Below are positions 51,056-59,174 of a stretch of DNA of 64,000 bases, piece after piece. Every line of letters begins with the position of its first letter. Position 1 is the stretch's first letter. Below the pieces are notes generated by a model that ran no database searches, had not been told where the DNA came from, and worked only from the letters and a program-made list of their open reading frames with translations. The stretch is from Myxococcus landrumus (lineage in GTDB: Bacteria; Myxococcota; Myxococcia; Myxococcales; Myxococcaceae): assembly GCF_017301635.1 (NCBI RefSeq), contig NZ_CP071091.1, forward strand, positions 3,112,001 to 3,176,000, given 5' to 3'. A program made the translations under genes and the position numbers.

Positions 51056-51091
51056 CCCGAGCCCTCACGGACACCCGCATGAGGGCTCGGG
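51056..51091. terminator. Bidirectional terminator hairpin
   Basis: CCCGAGCCCTCA (51056-51067) and TGAGGGCTCGGG (51080-51091) form a perfect 12-bp stem with a 12-base loop, between the convergent stops at 51046 and 51098. There is no T tract, but the stem is very stable and correctly placed. Confidence 0.68.
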
Positions 51092-51097
51092 CCCGAA

Positions 51098-51832
51098 TCA
51101 CCGCGAGGTCAGGGCGCGGAAGAGGGAGCGCACACCCCTCAGGAGATAGAACACGCTGCCCACCACGAGGACCGCCATCGAGAAGAAGAGGATGGCCTTC
51201 AACACCCCGCGCGCACCGCCCAGGGACAGTCCCACGACGACCACCGCGACCCAGGTCCCGAACACCGCCAGGGTCTGCCGCCACGAGGACTTCCACTGGA
51301 GGCTGCCCTCGAAGCTCGCGAAGGGCATCTTCTTGCGCGCGGACAGCCACTCGTCCTGCCAGATGCCGAGGACATAGGGCACCACCTCCCACTCCCGGGG
51401 CCACGGCAGCTCGTCGCCCACCGCCAGACTCTTGCTCTCGGATACGGCCTTGAGCACGCGGGCGCCCTCCGTGTCGGAGACATCCATCGCGGCCTCGACC
51501 TCCCCGTCCGCCAGCAACCAGCCCTCCCAGAGCTGGGGCATCCCCGCCACCCGCCGGCATGCGCCGTTGTCGAACTCGATGCGGCGCAGCACCTTGCCCC
51601 CTTCGCAGTGCACGATGCTCACCTCGGTCGCCGCGGTCCGGGCCAGCACCCAGATCACCGGCCCCTCGACCTGCTTGGACAACATCCGCGCGGTGGCCTC
51701 TCCGCTCGAGCCCCCCGGCAACGCCAGCTCCACCCAACCCTCGACCGAGCGCGCCGGGCAGTACCCCTCCACCTTCGGCTGGAAACCGGGCGGCACGGCG
51801 GTGCGAAGGTAGACGGCATTCACGATGTCCAT
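51098..51832 (-). CDS. Membrane protein with two C-terminal helices, unknown function
   Basis: 244 residues from ATG 51832, chosen because GGAGG lies seven bases upstream; ATG 51856 would add eight residues. The soluble N-terminal 185 residues carry no signal peptide (EGYCPARSVEGWVELALPGG, EVEAAMDVSDTEGARVLKAV). Two hydrophobic segments follow (VFGTWVAVVVVGLSLGGA and AILFFSMAVLVVGSVFYLL), so the protein is probably cytoplasmic and anchored by a C-terminal hairpin. GYCPAR and GACRRVAG place two Cys. No family recognised. It is 57 bases after the HAD phosphatase gene on the same strand. Confidence 0.75.
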   Translation of the reverse strand: MDIVNAVYLRTAVPPGFQPKVEGYCPARSVEGWVELALPGGSSGEATARMLSKQVEGPVIWVLARTAATEVSIVHCEGGKVLRRIEFDNGACRRVAGMPQLWEGWLLADGEVEAAMDVSDTEGARVLKAVSESKSLAVGDELPWPREWEVVPYVLGIWQDEWLSARKKMPFASFEGSLQWKSSWRQTLAVFGTWVAVVVVGLSLGGARGVLKAILFFSMAVLVVGSVFYLLRGVRSLFRALTSR

Positions 51833-51889
51833 GAAACCTCCGGGGACGGGAGCCATGTCTGGCCTTGACCTGGGTGATGAGTCACGTGC

Positions 51890-52519
51890 TCACGGCAGCA
51901 GCGCGGCACGCATCACGTCCACGGACGGGAACATGAGCGCGGGAGCGTGCCGGGCCAGCGCCTCCGGCAGCGTGTAACCCCACCCCACCGCCGCCGCCGC
52001 GATGCCCGCCTCTCGGGCCGCTTCGATGTCTCGAATCTCGTCACCGATGGACAAGGCTTCGCCCGGCGCCATGTGGGTTCGCTTGAGCATGCGACGGAAC
52101 TTCGCCGCCTTGCCGAAGAGCGCCGCGCCGCAATCGAAGTGCGTCACCGACTCCACCACCGGCCCCATCACAGCGCGCACCGACGCCTCGGTGTCCGAGC
52201 TGATGATGGCCACCGTCACGCCCGCGGCCTTCAGCGACGCGAGCAGCTCTGGCACCCCAGGGAACAGGGGCGTCGAGGCCGCCGCCGCCAGCTTCTCCTT
52301 GCGCATGTGATTGACGATGGCGGGAAGCCGCCACAGAGGCACCTTCGTGCGCGCCATGATTTCGCGCCCGGAGAGTCCTCGCAGCTCCTGGAACTCCTCG
52401 GGCGACAGCCGGGCGAAGCCGAAGCGGTCCGCCACGTCGTTGAACACCGACTCGAACCAGGGAAAGGAGTCGGCCAACGTGCCGTCGAAATCGAAGATGA
52501 CCAGGCGGTAGGGAGGCAT
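51890..52519 (-). CDS. HAD-family hydrolase (phosphoglycolate-phosphatase-like)
   Basis: 209 residues. HAD motif I DFDGTLADSFPWF with the nucleophile Asp, motif II VAIISSDTE, the lysine in GKAAKFRRML and motif IV IGDEIRDIEAAREAGI. The cap between motifs I and II is helical, as in the phosphoglycolate phosphatase (Gph) and PpaX group. It probably dephosphorylates a small metabolite; the substrate is unknown. It is divergent from dinB, with 187 bases between the starts. Confidence 0.9.
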   Translation of the reverse strand: MPPYRLVIFDFDGTLADSFPWFESVFNDVADRFGFARLSPEEFQELRGLSGREIMARTKVPLWRLPAIVNHMRKEKLAAAASTPLFPGVPELLASLKAAGVTVAIISSDTEASVRAVMGPVVESVTHFDCGAALFGKAAKFRRMLKRTHMAPGEALSIGDEIRDIEAAREAGIAAAAVGWGYTLPEALARHAPALMFPSVDVMRAALLP

Positions 52520-52706
52520 GGGGGCGGCCCTGAGGGAAGCGGCGGCGAGTCATACCAGAAACCCCGCACGACACGCGCCGCGTGCCCCCGCTCCCTCGCG
52601 GACATGGGTGCGAACAGCAGGGCTTGCGGGTCAGCCCAGGGCCCTCGCCGCAACGCGTCCAGGAACTCCTTCAACGTCAGACAGAGCCGTTAGAGTGGCT
52701 CTTGCG

Positions 52707-53915
52707 ATGCGAGCCATCATCCATGTCGACATGGACGCGTTCTATGCGTCCGTGGAGCAGCGGGACAATCCATCCCTCAAGGGCAAACCGCTCATCGTGG
52801 GCGGACATGCACAGCGGGGTGTTGTTGTCGCCGCCTCCTACGAAGTGCGCCCCTTCGGCGTGCGCAGTGCCATGCCCATGGCTCGCGCGATGAAGGCCGC
52901 GCCCCATGCCATCGTCGTGAAGCCTCGGTTCCCCGCGTACGCGGAGGCCAGCGAGCACGTCTTCGGCATCTTCGAGCGCTACACGCCGCTCATCGAGCCG
53001 CTGTCGCTGGATGAAGCCTTCCTGGACGTGACGGCCTCGGTGGGGCTGTTCGGCGCGCCCGCGGACATCGCCCGGCGCATCCGCAAGGACATCGCGGACG
53101 AGCTGAAGCTGCCGTGCTCCGCGGGCATCGCCACGGTGAAGTTCGTGGCGAAGATTGCCTCGGACCTGGCCAAGCCCAACGGCCAGCGCGAGGTCCGCGC
53201 CGAGGAGACGGTGGCCTTCCTCGCTGGCCTCCCCGTGTCTCGCCTGTGGGGCGTGGGACCCAAGACGGAGCAGGAGCTCCAGCGCGCCGGACTGAAGACC
53301 ATCGGCGATGTGTCGACGAAGGACGTCGAGTGGCTGGAAGCGCGGCTGGGCACCAGCGGACGACACCTGTGGGAGCTGTCACAGGGCATCGACGTTCGAG
53401 AGGTCGTCCCGGACCGCGCGGCCAAGAGCGTGGGCGCCGAGGACACCTTCGAGGAGGACCTCACCGGCGTGGAGGTCCTGAAGCCTCACATCCATGCGCA
53501 AGCGCTGCGCGTGGCTCGGCGGCTCCGACGCGCGGGAGTGAAGGGCCGCGTGGTGCAGCTCAAGCTCAAGCTCGCGGACTTCACGCTGCTCACCCGCCGC
53601 ACCACGCTGCGCGAGGTGACGGATGATGGACAGGCGCTCTACCGCGCCGCGCTGGAGCTGCTGGAGCGGGCGCATGAAGGCAAGCCCATCCGGCTCACGG
53701 GCGTGAGCGTGCAGCTCGATGAGGTACCGCCGCAGCTGGGACTCTTTCCCGCGGCGTCTCCGCGAACGGCCAAGCTCAACGCCGCGCTGGACCGCATCGC
53801 GGACCGCTTTGGAAGCAAGGCCATCACCACCGCGGATATCGCGGGCAGTGACGCGCCCGCCGACGATGGGCACCGCTCCGAGCGTCCCGTCGACAAGCGC
53901 CGCGACGGACACTGA
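52707..53915 (+). CDS. dinB: DNA polymerase IV (Y-family)
   Basis: 402 residues from ATG 52707; the open frame upstream is not protein-like. Y-family motifs: IIHVDMDAFYASVEQRDNP with the first metal-binding Asp, SYEVRPFGVRSAMPM, LSLDEAFLDVT near 100 with the Asp-Glu pair, and CSAGIATVKFVAKIASDLAK. The little-finger domain follows at about 240-355 (EDTFEEDLTGVEVLKPHIHA). Translesion synthesis polymerase. The C-terminal tail is short, acidic and basic-mixed (DAPADDGHRSERPVDKRRD), with no canonical beta-clamp motif recognised by eye. No LexA box is evident just upstream. Confidence 0.93.
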   Translation: MRAIIHVDMDAFYASVEQRDNPSLKGKPLIVGGHAQRGVVVAASYEVRPFGVRSAMPMARAMKAAPHAIVVKPRFPAYAEASEHVFGIFERYTPLIEPLSLDEAFLDVTASVGLFGAPADIARRIRKDIADELKLPCSAGIATVKFVAKIASDLAKPNGQREVRAEETVAFLAGLPVSRLWGVGPKTEQELQRAGLKTIGDVSTKDVEWLEARLGTSGRHLWELSQGIDVREVVPDRAAKSVGAEDTFEEDLTGVEVLKPHIHAQALRVARRLRRAGVKGRVVQLKLKLADFTLLTRRTTLREVTDDGQALYRAALELLERAHEGKPIRLTGVSVQLDEVPPQLGLFPAASPRTAKLNAALDRIADRFGSKAITTADIAGSDAPADDGHRSERPVDKRRDGH

Positions 53916-53927
53916 GCGCGGTGCGGC

Positions 53928-54857
53928 TCAGTCCGCCGCGGGCACCGCGTCCGGCGGTGGCGGCTGTCTCGCGGCCTCATCGCGCGACATGAGGAGCACG
54001 CCCACGAGCGCGAGTCCGCCCCCGAGAACCTGCACCCAGTCTGGCTTCTCGCCCAGGAGGGGCACGGCCCACAGCGTGGACAGCACAGGCTCCCCCAGCG
54101 ACGCCACCGCGACGAAGGGCGCGGAGAGGTGGCGCACGGAGGCATTGAGCAGCGAGTGGCCCAGGAGCTGAGGCACGAGGGCCAGCCCCACCAGCACCCA
54201 CCACGTGATGGGCGTGAAGCCCGTCAGGGGCGAGTCGACGAAGAGGTGCGCCGCCATCAGCGCCGCGGCCGCGACGCCGTAGACGACGCCGACATAGGTG
54301 CCCAGCGACATGCTCTCACGCACCCGCCGGCCGATGACGAAGTACACGCCGGCCATGATGGCGCCGACGACGGCGAGCAAGTCCCCCCACAGCGCCGTGC
54401 CTCCCGCCGCGAAGTCGCGAGCGCCGATGAGGACACTGCCCGAGAGGCACAGGCCCAGCGCCATCAAGCCCCGAGGGCCCACGCGCTCGGACAGAGCCAC
54501 CCAGGCGAACAACGTCACCCAGACAGGCTGCGTGGTGACCAGCGCCACGGAGCTCGCGACGGTGGTGTACTGGAGCGACGCAATCCACGTCGCGAAGTGC
54601 AGCGCGAGCGCGAGGCCCGACAACACGAGCCAGCCCCACATGCGCGCGGAGAAGGACGAAAGCTCCGCGCGGCCCCGCACGAGCGCCACCGCGAGCAGCG
54701 GCACCGCGGCCAGCGTCAGGCGCCACGCGGAGATGGCCAGGGAAGGCGCCTCCGCGAAGCGGATGAGCGGCGCGGCCCAGGACACGGCCACGACGCCCAA
54801 CACCAGGCCTCCGTAGACGCGGGTCCGTGAGACGTCCGCGCCCGGAGCGAGGCTCAC
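53928..54857 (-). CDS. EamA-family (DMT) transporter
   Basis: 309 residues from GTG 54857, overlapping the pcnB stop (GTGA). About ten membrane helices in two EamA repeats: first GLVLGVVAVSWAAPLIRFAE, with TTVASSVALVTTQPVWVTLF; second LLAVVGAIMAGVYFVIGRRV, with SAPFVAVASLGEPVLSTLWA and the closing LGGGLALVGVLLMSRDEA. Such carriers move amino acids or other metabolites, commonly outward. The substrate cannot be told. It converges on dinB with 12 bases between the stops. Confidence 0.9.
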   Translation of the reverse strand: MSLAPGADVSRTRVYGGLVLGVVAVSWAAPLIRFAEAPSLAISAWRLTLAAVPLLAVALVRGRAELSSFSARMWGWLVLSGLALALHFATWIASLQYTTVASSVALVTTQPVWVTLFAWVALSERVGPRGLMALGLCLSGSVLIGARDFAAGGTALWGDLLAVVGAIMAGVYFVIGRRVRESMSLGTYVGVVYGVAAAALMAAHLFVDSPLTGFTPITWWVLVGLALVPQLLGHSLLNASVRHLSAPFVAVASLGEPVLSTLWAVPLLGEKPDWVQVLGGGLALVGVLLMSRDEAARQPPPPDAVPAAD

Positions 54858-56569
54858 GCCTCGCCGGCACCCGGGCCGGAGGAACCCGCCGAAGCGGCAC
54901 TCTCCCCGGAGGAACGACGACGACGGCGACGACGACGACGCTTGCGCGGGCCACCCGGCTCGGAGCCTTCACTGTCGGAGGCGTCGGCACGCGGCGGCGG
55001 CACTTCGCCGGCCTTCCACGCGTCGAGCTGGTCGCGATGCTCGCCCGTGGCCTCCACCGTCATCTCGAACACGGTGAGGGCCTCGCCGAACAGCGGATGC
55101 CGGCGGAACGCCGCGCTCTTGCGCCGACGCTCACCCGACAGCGTGCGCTGCGCCAGGAGCAGCATGCGGCAGCGCTCGGCGATGCGGCGAGGCAGCCGCG
55201 CCGTCTGCACGAAGCCCGCGAGCAGCTCCTCCACCACCTGCGACACGGACGGACGGCCACCTTCCTGCGGCTCGGCCGGCGGCGCCGACTGGCTGATGGG
55301 CACCAGCAACGCCGCGAGCAGGATGGCGTCGTCGAGCGGCTCTCCCGCCGCCACGCGCCGGTCCAACGCCTGCGCGAAGGCGTAGAAGGTCTTCTCGCCC
55401 TCCTTGCCGTGCTGCTTGAGGTACGCGTTCACCGGAGGCAGCAGCAGCTTGAGCGCATCCAGCGCGTCCAGCAGCTTGAGCGCCGGCGCGGACACCCCCC
55501 CGCGGATGAGCCGGAAGGTCTCCTCCAGGAGACGCGCCGGAGCGCAGCGCGGCAGGTCCTCCACCGCGCCCTCCATGGCCGCGTACGTCCGCGACTCGAT
55601 GTCCAGGTCCAGCTTCGCCGCGAAGCGCACTGCGCGCAGGATGCGCACCGGGTCCTCGCGCATGCGCACCTCGGGGTCGCCGATGGTGCGGATGAACCGC
55701 TCGTCCAGGTCGCGCCGCCCTCGGACGTAGTCGATGACGCGGCCTTCGCTCACGTCATAGAACAGCCCGTTGATGGTGAAGTCCCGGCGGCGCGCGTCCT
55801 GCTGGTCGGTGCCGAACACGTTGTCGTGGGTGATGAGCAGGTCATCGCCCCCCGCCTCACCCTCGTCCTCATGCGCCGAGGGCGACGCCGCCTCCAGCTC
55901 CGTCGGATTCGCGCGGAAGGTGGAGACCTCGATGATCTTCCCACCCTTGAAGTAGACGTGCGCCAGCCGGAACCGACGGCCAATCAGCCGGCAGTTGCGG
56001 AAGATGGCGCGCACCTCGCCCGGATGGGCGCTGGTGGCCACGTCGAAGTCCTTGGGCTTGCGGCCTAGAAGCAAGTCCCGCACGCAGCCGCCCACCAGGT
56101 ACGCCTGGTGCCCGTGCTGGTGCAGCCGCAGCACGACCTTGAGCGCGTCCGGGTCCAGCGCGTCGGGGTCTATCTCCGCCGGCTCGCCCGTGGAGCGGAC
56201 GTGCGGCGCGTGCAGCTCGCGCTCGTAGGGCGTCGGCTCCGGCTCTGGCTCGAGGACCGTGGGCACCTGCTCCACTTCGTTCTCGGCCGCGTCCGCCGCG
56301 TCCTGCGCCTCGGCGGCGGCCAGCACCTCCGCCGCGCCCAGGCCCGCCTCGTCGAAACCGCCGTCGAGCGCGTCCACTTCGTCATCATCGTCGCCGTCGT
56401 CGTCCGCCTCGTCCTCGGCCGGGCTGGCTCGCACGCCAGCGGAGGACAAGGCTTCGGGTGAGACAGGGGACGGGGGCATCACTTCTGAAGGGGCTGATTC
56501 GGTCGCCACGGACTCGGGGGCACTCGCCTGTTCCGAGGGGGCTGCCGTCAGCTCCAGATTGGAAGACAT
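54854..56569 (-). CDS. pcnB: PolyA polymerase / CCA-transferase family protein (PcnB-like)
   Basis: About 571 residues from ATG 56569, which has AGAGG upstream; ATG 56701 or GTG 56713 would extend the protein, but codon third positions there are less GC-rich than in the gene body. An acidic N-terminal region of about 150 residues (ADDDGDDDDEVDALDGG) precedes the nucleotidyltransferase domain: YLVGGCVRDLLLGRKPKDFD with the GG and DxD catalytic pair, RFRLAHVYFKGGKIIEVSTF, RRDFTINGLFYD, and RMREDPVRILRAVRFAAKLD. The tail ends in a run of ten Arg and a Ser/Gly stretch. It adds 3' poly(A) or A residues to RNA. It overlaps the DMT transporter gene. Confidence 0.88.
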   Translation of the reverse strand: MSSNLELTAAPSEQASAPESVATESAPSEVMPPSPVSPEALSSAGVRASPAEDEADDDGDDDDEVDALDGGFDEAGLGAAEVLAAAEAQDAADAAENEVEQVPTVLEPEPEPTPYERELHAPHVRSTGEPAEIDPDALDPDALKVVLRLHQHGHQAYLVGGCVRDLLLGRKPKDFDVATSAHPGEVRAIFRNCRLIGRRFRLAHVYFKGGKIIEVSTFRANPTELEAASPSAHEDEGEAGGDDLLITHDNVFGTDQQDARRRDFTINGLFYDVSEGRVIDYVRGRRDLDERFIRTIGDPEVRMREDPVRILRAVRFAAKLDLDIESRTYAAMEGAVEDLPRCAPARLLEETFRLIRGGVSAPALKLLDALDALKLLLPPVNAYLKQHGKEGEKTFYAFAQALDRRVAAGEPLDDAILLAALLVPISQSAPPAEPQEGGRPSVSQVVEELLAGFVQTARLPRRIAERCRMLLLAQRTLSGERRRKSAAFRRHPLFGEALTVFEMTVEATGEHRDQLDAWKAGEVPPPRADASDSEGSEPGGPRKRRRRRRRRRSSGESAASAGSSGPGAGEA

Positions 56570-57086
56570 GGAAGAAACCTCTTGGTCACCGCGCTCGGAG
56601 CCCACTGCCGCCTCGAAGGAGGCAACCTCGCGCGCGTCAATTTCGGGCGCAGGTGGCAGCGGACCGCCGGCAGGCGGCGTTTCAGTCAAAACTCGCGTCA
56701 TCACCGTGGACACCCCAAACGGGGTGCTTCAGGGGCAGCCGTCTATAGCGCATCCGCCCTGGCGGGGAGTAGCGCACTTTCTGGGGGTCCACCGGACAGG
56801 TGGAGCGCTTCCACCCCACCTGGCCCTGTCCCCACCCGAAAGAGCTTGTCCGTGCGTTCAAGGAAGCGTCGAAAGGCATCCTGTTCCAGCTCGCTCCAGG
56901 GCAGTGAAAAAGAGTCCGCCACGAGTATCAACCCCATGGACCCAGGCCGGCGCGGAGGCTTCCGCCTCCCCCCGGACTCTGTTCCGTATCAACACTCAAG
57001 GCTCGCGAAACGTTCTAGAGACGTCCCAATCGGTGCGCCCGAGGCCCCTTGGACAGCGGCCCACCAGGCCCACCCCACCCTCCCCG
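56570..57086. other. Gap between pcnB-like and the App1-like gene
   Basis: About 500 bases. It holds the possible N-terminal extension of pcnB up to 56713, a perfect 6-bp hairpin CACCCC/GGGGTG at 56711-56726, and a minus-strand open frame 56743-56937 (64 codons, MGLILVADSFSLPW start, no ribosome-binding site) that is doubtful. No RNA gene was seen. The pcnB promoter should lie here. Confidence 0.5.
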
Positions 57087-58130
57087 CTAGGTAGGCGGCT
57101 TGCCACGCCCCTTGTGGTTGCGCGGCAGGGCATGGTGGATGAGCGACACGTAGTCCACCGCCTGCACGGGCGGAGGGGGCGGCGGCGTGCCCAGCGCGGC
57201 GAGCCGCTTGCTGAACGCGGAGAGGATGTCCGGCATCGGACGCATCGCCGCGAGCAACTTGTTGGGCCCTTCCAATGCCTGTGACAGCGCCACCGCCGCC
57301 TGCTGGAGCGGCAGGCCCCGGCGCAGCAGGTCCTGGAAGGAGTTGGAGAGGGTGATGATGTTGTGCCCCGCCGTCTGCACCATCTCCACCGCGATTTTCA
57401 GCACCTGCGGCGCCGACAGGTGCCCGTCCGCCAGCAGCACCAGCGCCGCCTGGAAGTAGTTGAAGATGGGCACCACGCGAGGCCCGTACGGCGTGAAGTG
57501 CGCGGGCGGCGTCAGCTTGTCCAGGTGGATGAAGATGCGGCGGACCGGGTCTGAGACGGGAATCTGCTTCCAGGCCGCGCGCACGCGCTCCGCGTCGTCG
57601 GGGTAGACGCCGCCCGCCTCCAGCACCTGCGACAACACGCGCTCGTCCACGCGGCCAGCAATCAGGTCCGCGAAGAGCGAGTAGATGAACGCGTCCGCCT
57701 CCGCGTCGTCGCCGAAGAGGACTTCCTCCGCCTCCGCGGGGGCCTTCACCCGGCTCTCGAGGATGGCGGGCAGCTTGTAGCCCACCTGTCCGCGCAGCGC
57801 CCGGAAGCGCCCGCGCAGGAGGTTGCCCACGTTGTCCTTGAGGACGAACTCGTCCCACCGCACGCCGTCCAGCTTGAGCTTCTCCTCCAGCACGGCGCGC
57901 ATCTGCTTGGGGCTGCCGGAGACGATGCACAGCCGCGAGTCGCCGTTCTCCGACAGCTCGCGGATGAGCGCGCTCGCGCCCGGGACGGCCACCTTCTCGT
58001 GCGCCTTCTGGAACGCCGTGCGCAGCAGGTCGCGGAGCGAGTCGAAGTCCGTCTGGAGGTACGTCTTGTCCAGGTCCCAGCGGTAGATGCGCCGCGGAGG
58101 CCGCGGGTCGATGCGGTCCGGCAGGCTCAC
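57087..58130 (-). CDS. App1-like phosphatase-domain protein (HAD-type)
   Basis: 347 residues from GTG 58130, overlapping the plsX stop (GTGA). A HAD-type phosphatase domain begins with RIYRWDLDKTYLQTDFDSL, carrying the DxDxT nucleophile motif at about 19-23, followed by RLCIVSGSPKQMRAVL, DNVGNLLRGRFRALRGQVGY with KL, and FGDDAEADAFIYSLF, the metal-binding Asp motif. The layout is that of the App1/DUF2183 phosphatidate-phosphatase-like family. The C-terminal half is helical, ending in a basic tail. Coupling to plsX suggests a step in phospholipid synthesis or turnover. Confidence 0.8.
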   Translation of the reverse strand: MSLPDRIDPRPPRRIYRWDLDKTYLQTDFDSLRDLLRTAFQKAHEKVAVPGASALIRELSENGDSRLCIVSGSPKQMRAVLEEKLKLDGVRWDEFVLKDNVGNLLRGRFRALRGQVGYKLPAILESRVKAPAEAEEVLFGDDAEADAFIYSLFADLIAGRVDERVLSQVLEAGGVYPDDAERVRAAWKQIPVSDPVRRIFIHLDKLTPPAHFTPYGPRVVPIFNYFQAALVLLADGHLSAPQVLKIAVEMVQTAGHNIITLSNSFQDLLRRGLPLQQAAVALSQALEGPNKLLAAMRPMPDILSAFSKRLAALGTPPPPPPVQAVDYVSLIHHALPRNHKGRGKPPT

Positions 58131-59173
58131 TTCAGGAGACCTTCCCGGATGGAGTTCCCCAGGTTGTTCGCCACCACCTTGGCGGCCACCTTGCCCGCGT
58201 TGGCGATGGCCCGCGCCTTCGAGCGCCCATGCGCCTTGATGAAGATGCGGTCAAACCCGAGGATGGGCGCGCCGCCGTACTGGTTCCAGTCGGTGATGTC
58301 CTTGATGCGCTGAATCCCGCTGGACAGCATGGCCAGACCCGCGCGCCACCGCAGGCTCTCCTTGTAGGCGTACTGGGCCAGCTCCACCACCGTCTCGTGG
58401 ACGCCCTCCAGCATCTTCAGGCACACGTTGCCCACGAAGCCGTCCGTGACGATGACGTCGGCCGTCCCCTTCGGGATGTCGATGCCCTCCACGTTGCCGA
58501 TGAAGTTGATGTCCGTCATCTCCGACAGGCGCGCGTGCGCCTCCACCACCCGGGGCGGGCCCTTCTGGGGCTCCACGCCGTTGGACAGGAGCGCCACCTT
58601 GGGCCGCTCGTTGCGGGAGATGATGCGCGCGTACTGAGAGCCCATCACCGCGAACGTCACCAGGTCGTCCGCGGTGGCCTCCACCGTCGCCCCCACGTCG
58701 AGGATGAGGGAGAAGGGGTCCTCCTTCGCGCCGCGCACCGAGCGCGTCGGGTACACCGTGGCCAGCGCCGCGCGCCGCACCCCGGGGATGAGCTGGAAGT
58801 GCCGCGCGCACGCCAGCACCCCCGCCCCCGTGTTGCCCGCGGACACCAGGGCCTGGGCCTCGCCCTCCGCCACCAGCCGGGCGGCCACGGCCACCGACGC
58901 GTGGGGCTTGCGGGCCAGCGCCTCGCCGGGCTTCTCGTCCATGCCCACGAAGTCCGCCGCGTGCTGCACGGAGATGCGCTCGCCGTTGTGCTTCACCTCC
59001 GCGAGCGCGTTGTCGATGAGCGTCCGGTCTCCGACGAGCAACGCATGGATGTGCGGCGAGTCCAGGGAGAGCTGCGCGGCGCCGCGCACCACCTCCGCTG
59101 GCCCATGGTCCGTCCCCATCACGTCGAAGGCAATCGTCACGGGCTGCGGCTGCTTGACCACCATGGCCTCCAT
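58127..59173 (-). CDS. plsX: Phosphate acyltransferase PlsX
   Basis: 348 residues from ATG 59173 (ATG 59164 is possible). PlsX makes acyl-phosphate from acyl-ACP for PlsY in phospholipid synthesis. Motifs: IAFDVMGTDHGPAEVVRG, ALVSAGNTGAGVLACA, VDIP-type GNVEGIDIPKGTADVIVTDG, FVGNVCLKMLEG and the C-terminal YGGAPILGFDRIFIKAHGRS. It is usually found with rpmF and fabH, but neither is here; instead it is coupled to an App1-like phosphatase gene, and the MFS transporter gene stops one base upstream. Confidence 0.95.
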   Translation of the reverse strand: MEAMVVKQPQPVTIAFDVMGTDHGPAEVVRGAAQLSLDSPHIHALLVGDRTLIDNALAEVKHNGERISVQHAADFVGMDEKPGEALARKPHASVAVAARLVAEGEAQALVSAGNTGAGVLACARHFQLIPGVRRAALATVYPTRSVRGAKEDPFSLILDVGATVEATADDLVTFAVMGSQYARIISRNERPKVALLSNGVEPQKGPPRVVEAHARLSEMTDINFIGNVEGIDIPKGTADVIVTDGFVGNVCLKMLEGVHETVVELAQYAYKESLRWRAGLAMLSSGIQRIKDITDWNQYGGAPILGFDRIFIKAHGRSKARAIANAGKVAAKVVANNLGNSIREGLLK

Positions 59174-59174
59174 C

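Noticed and set aside
56743..56937. 64-codon minus-strand open frame in the pcnB upstream gap
   Set aside because: No ribosome-binding site, family or conserved pattern; kept only as a note in the gap entry.
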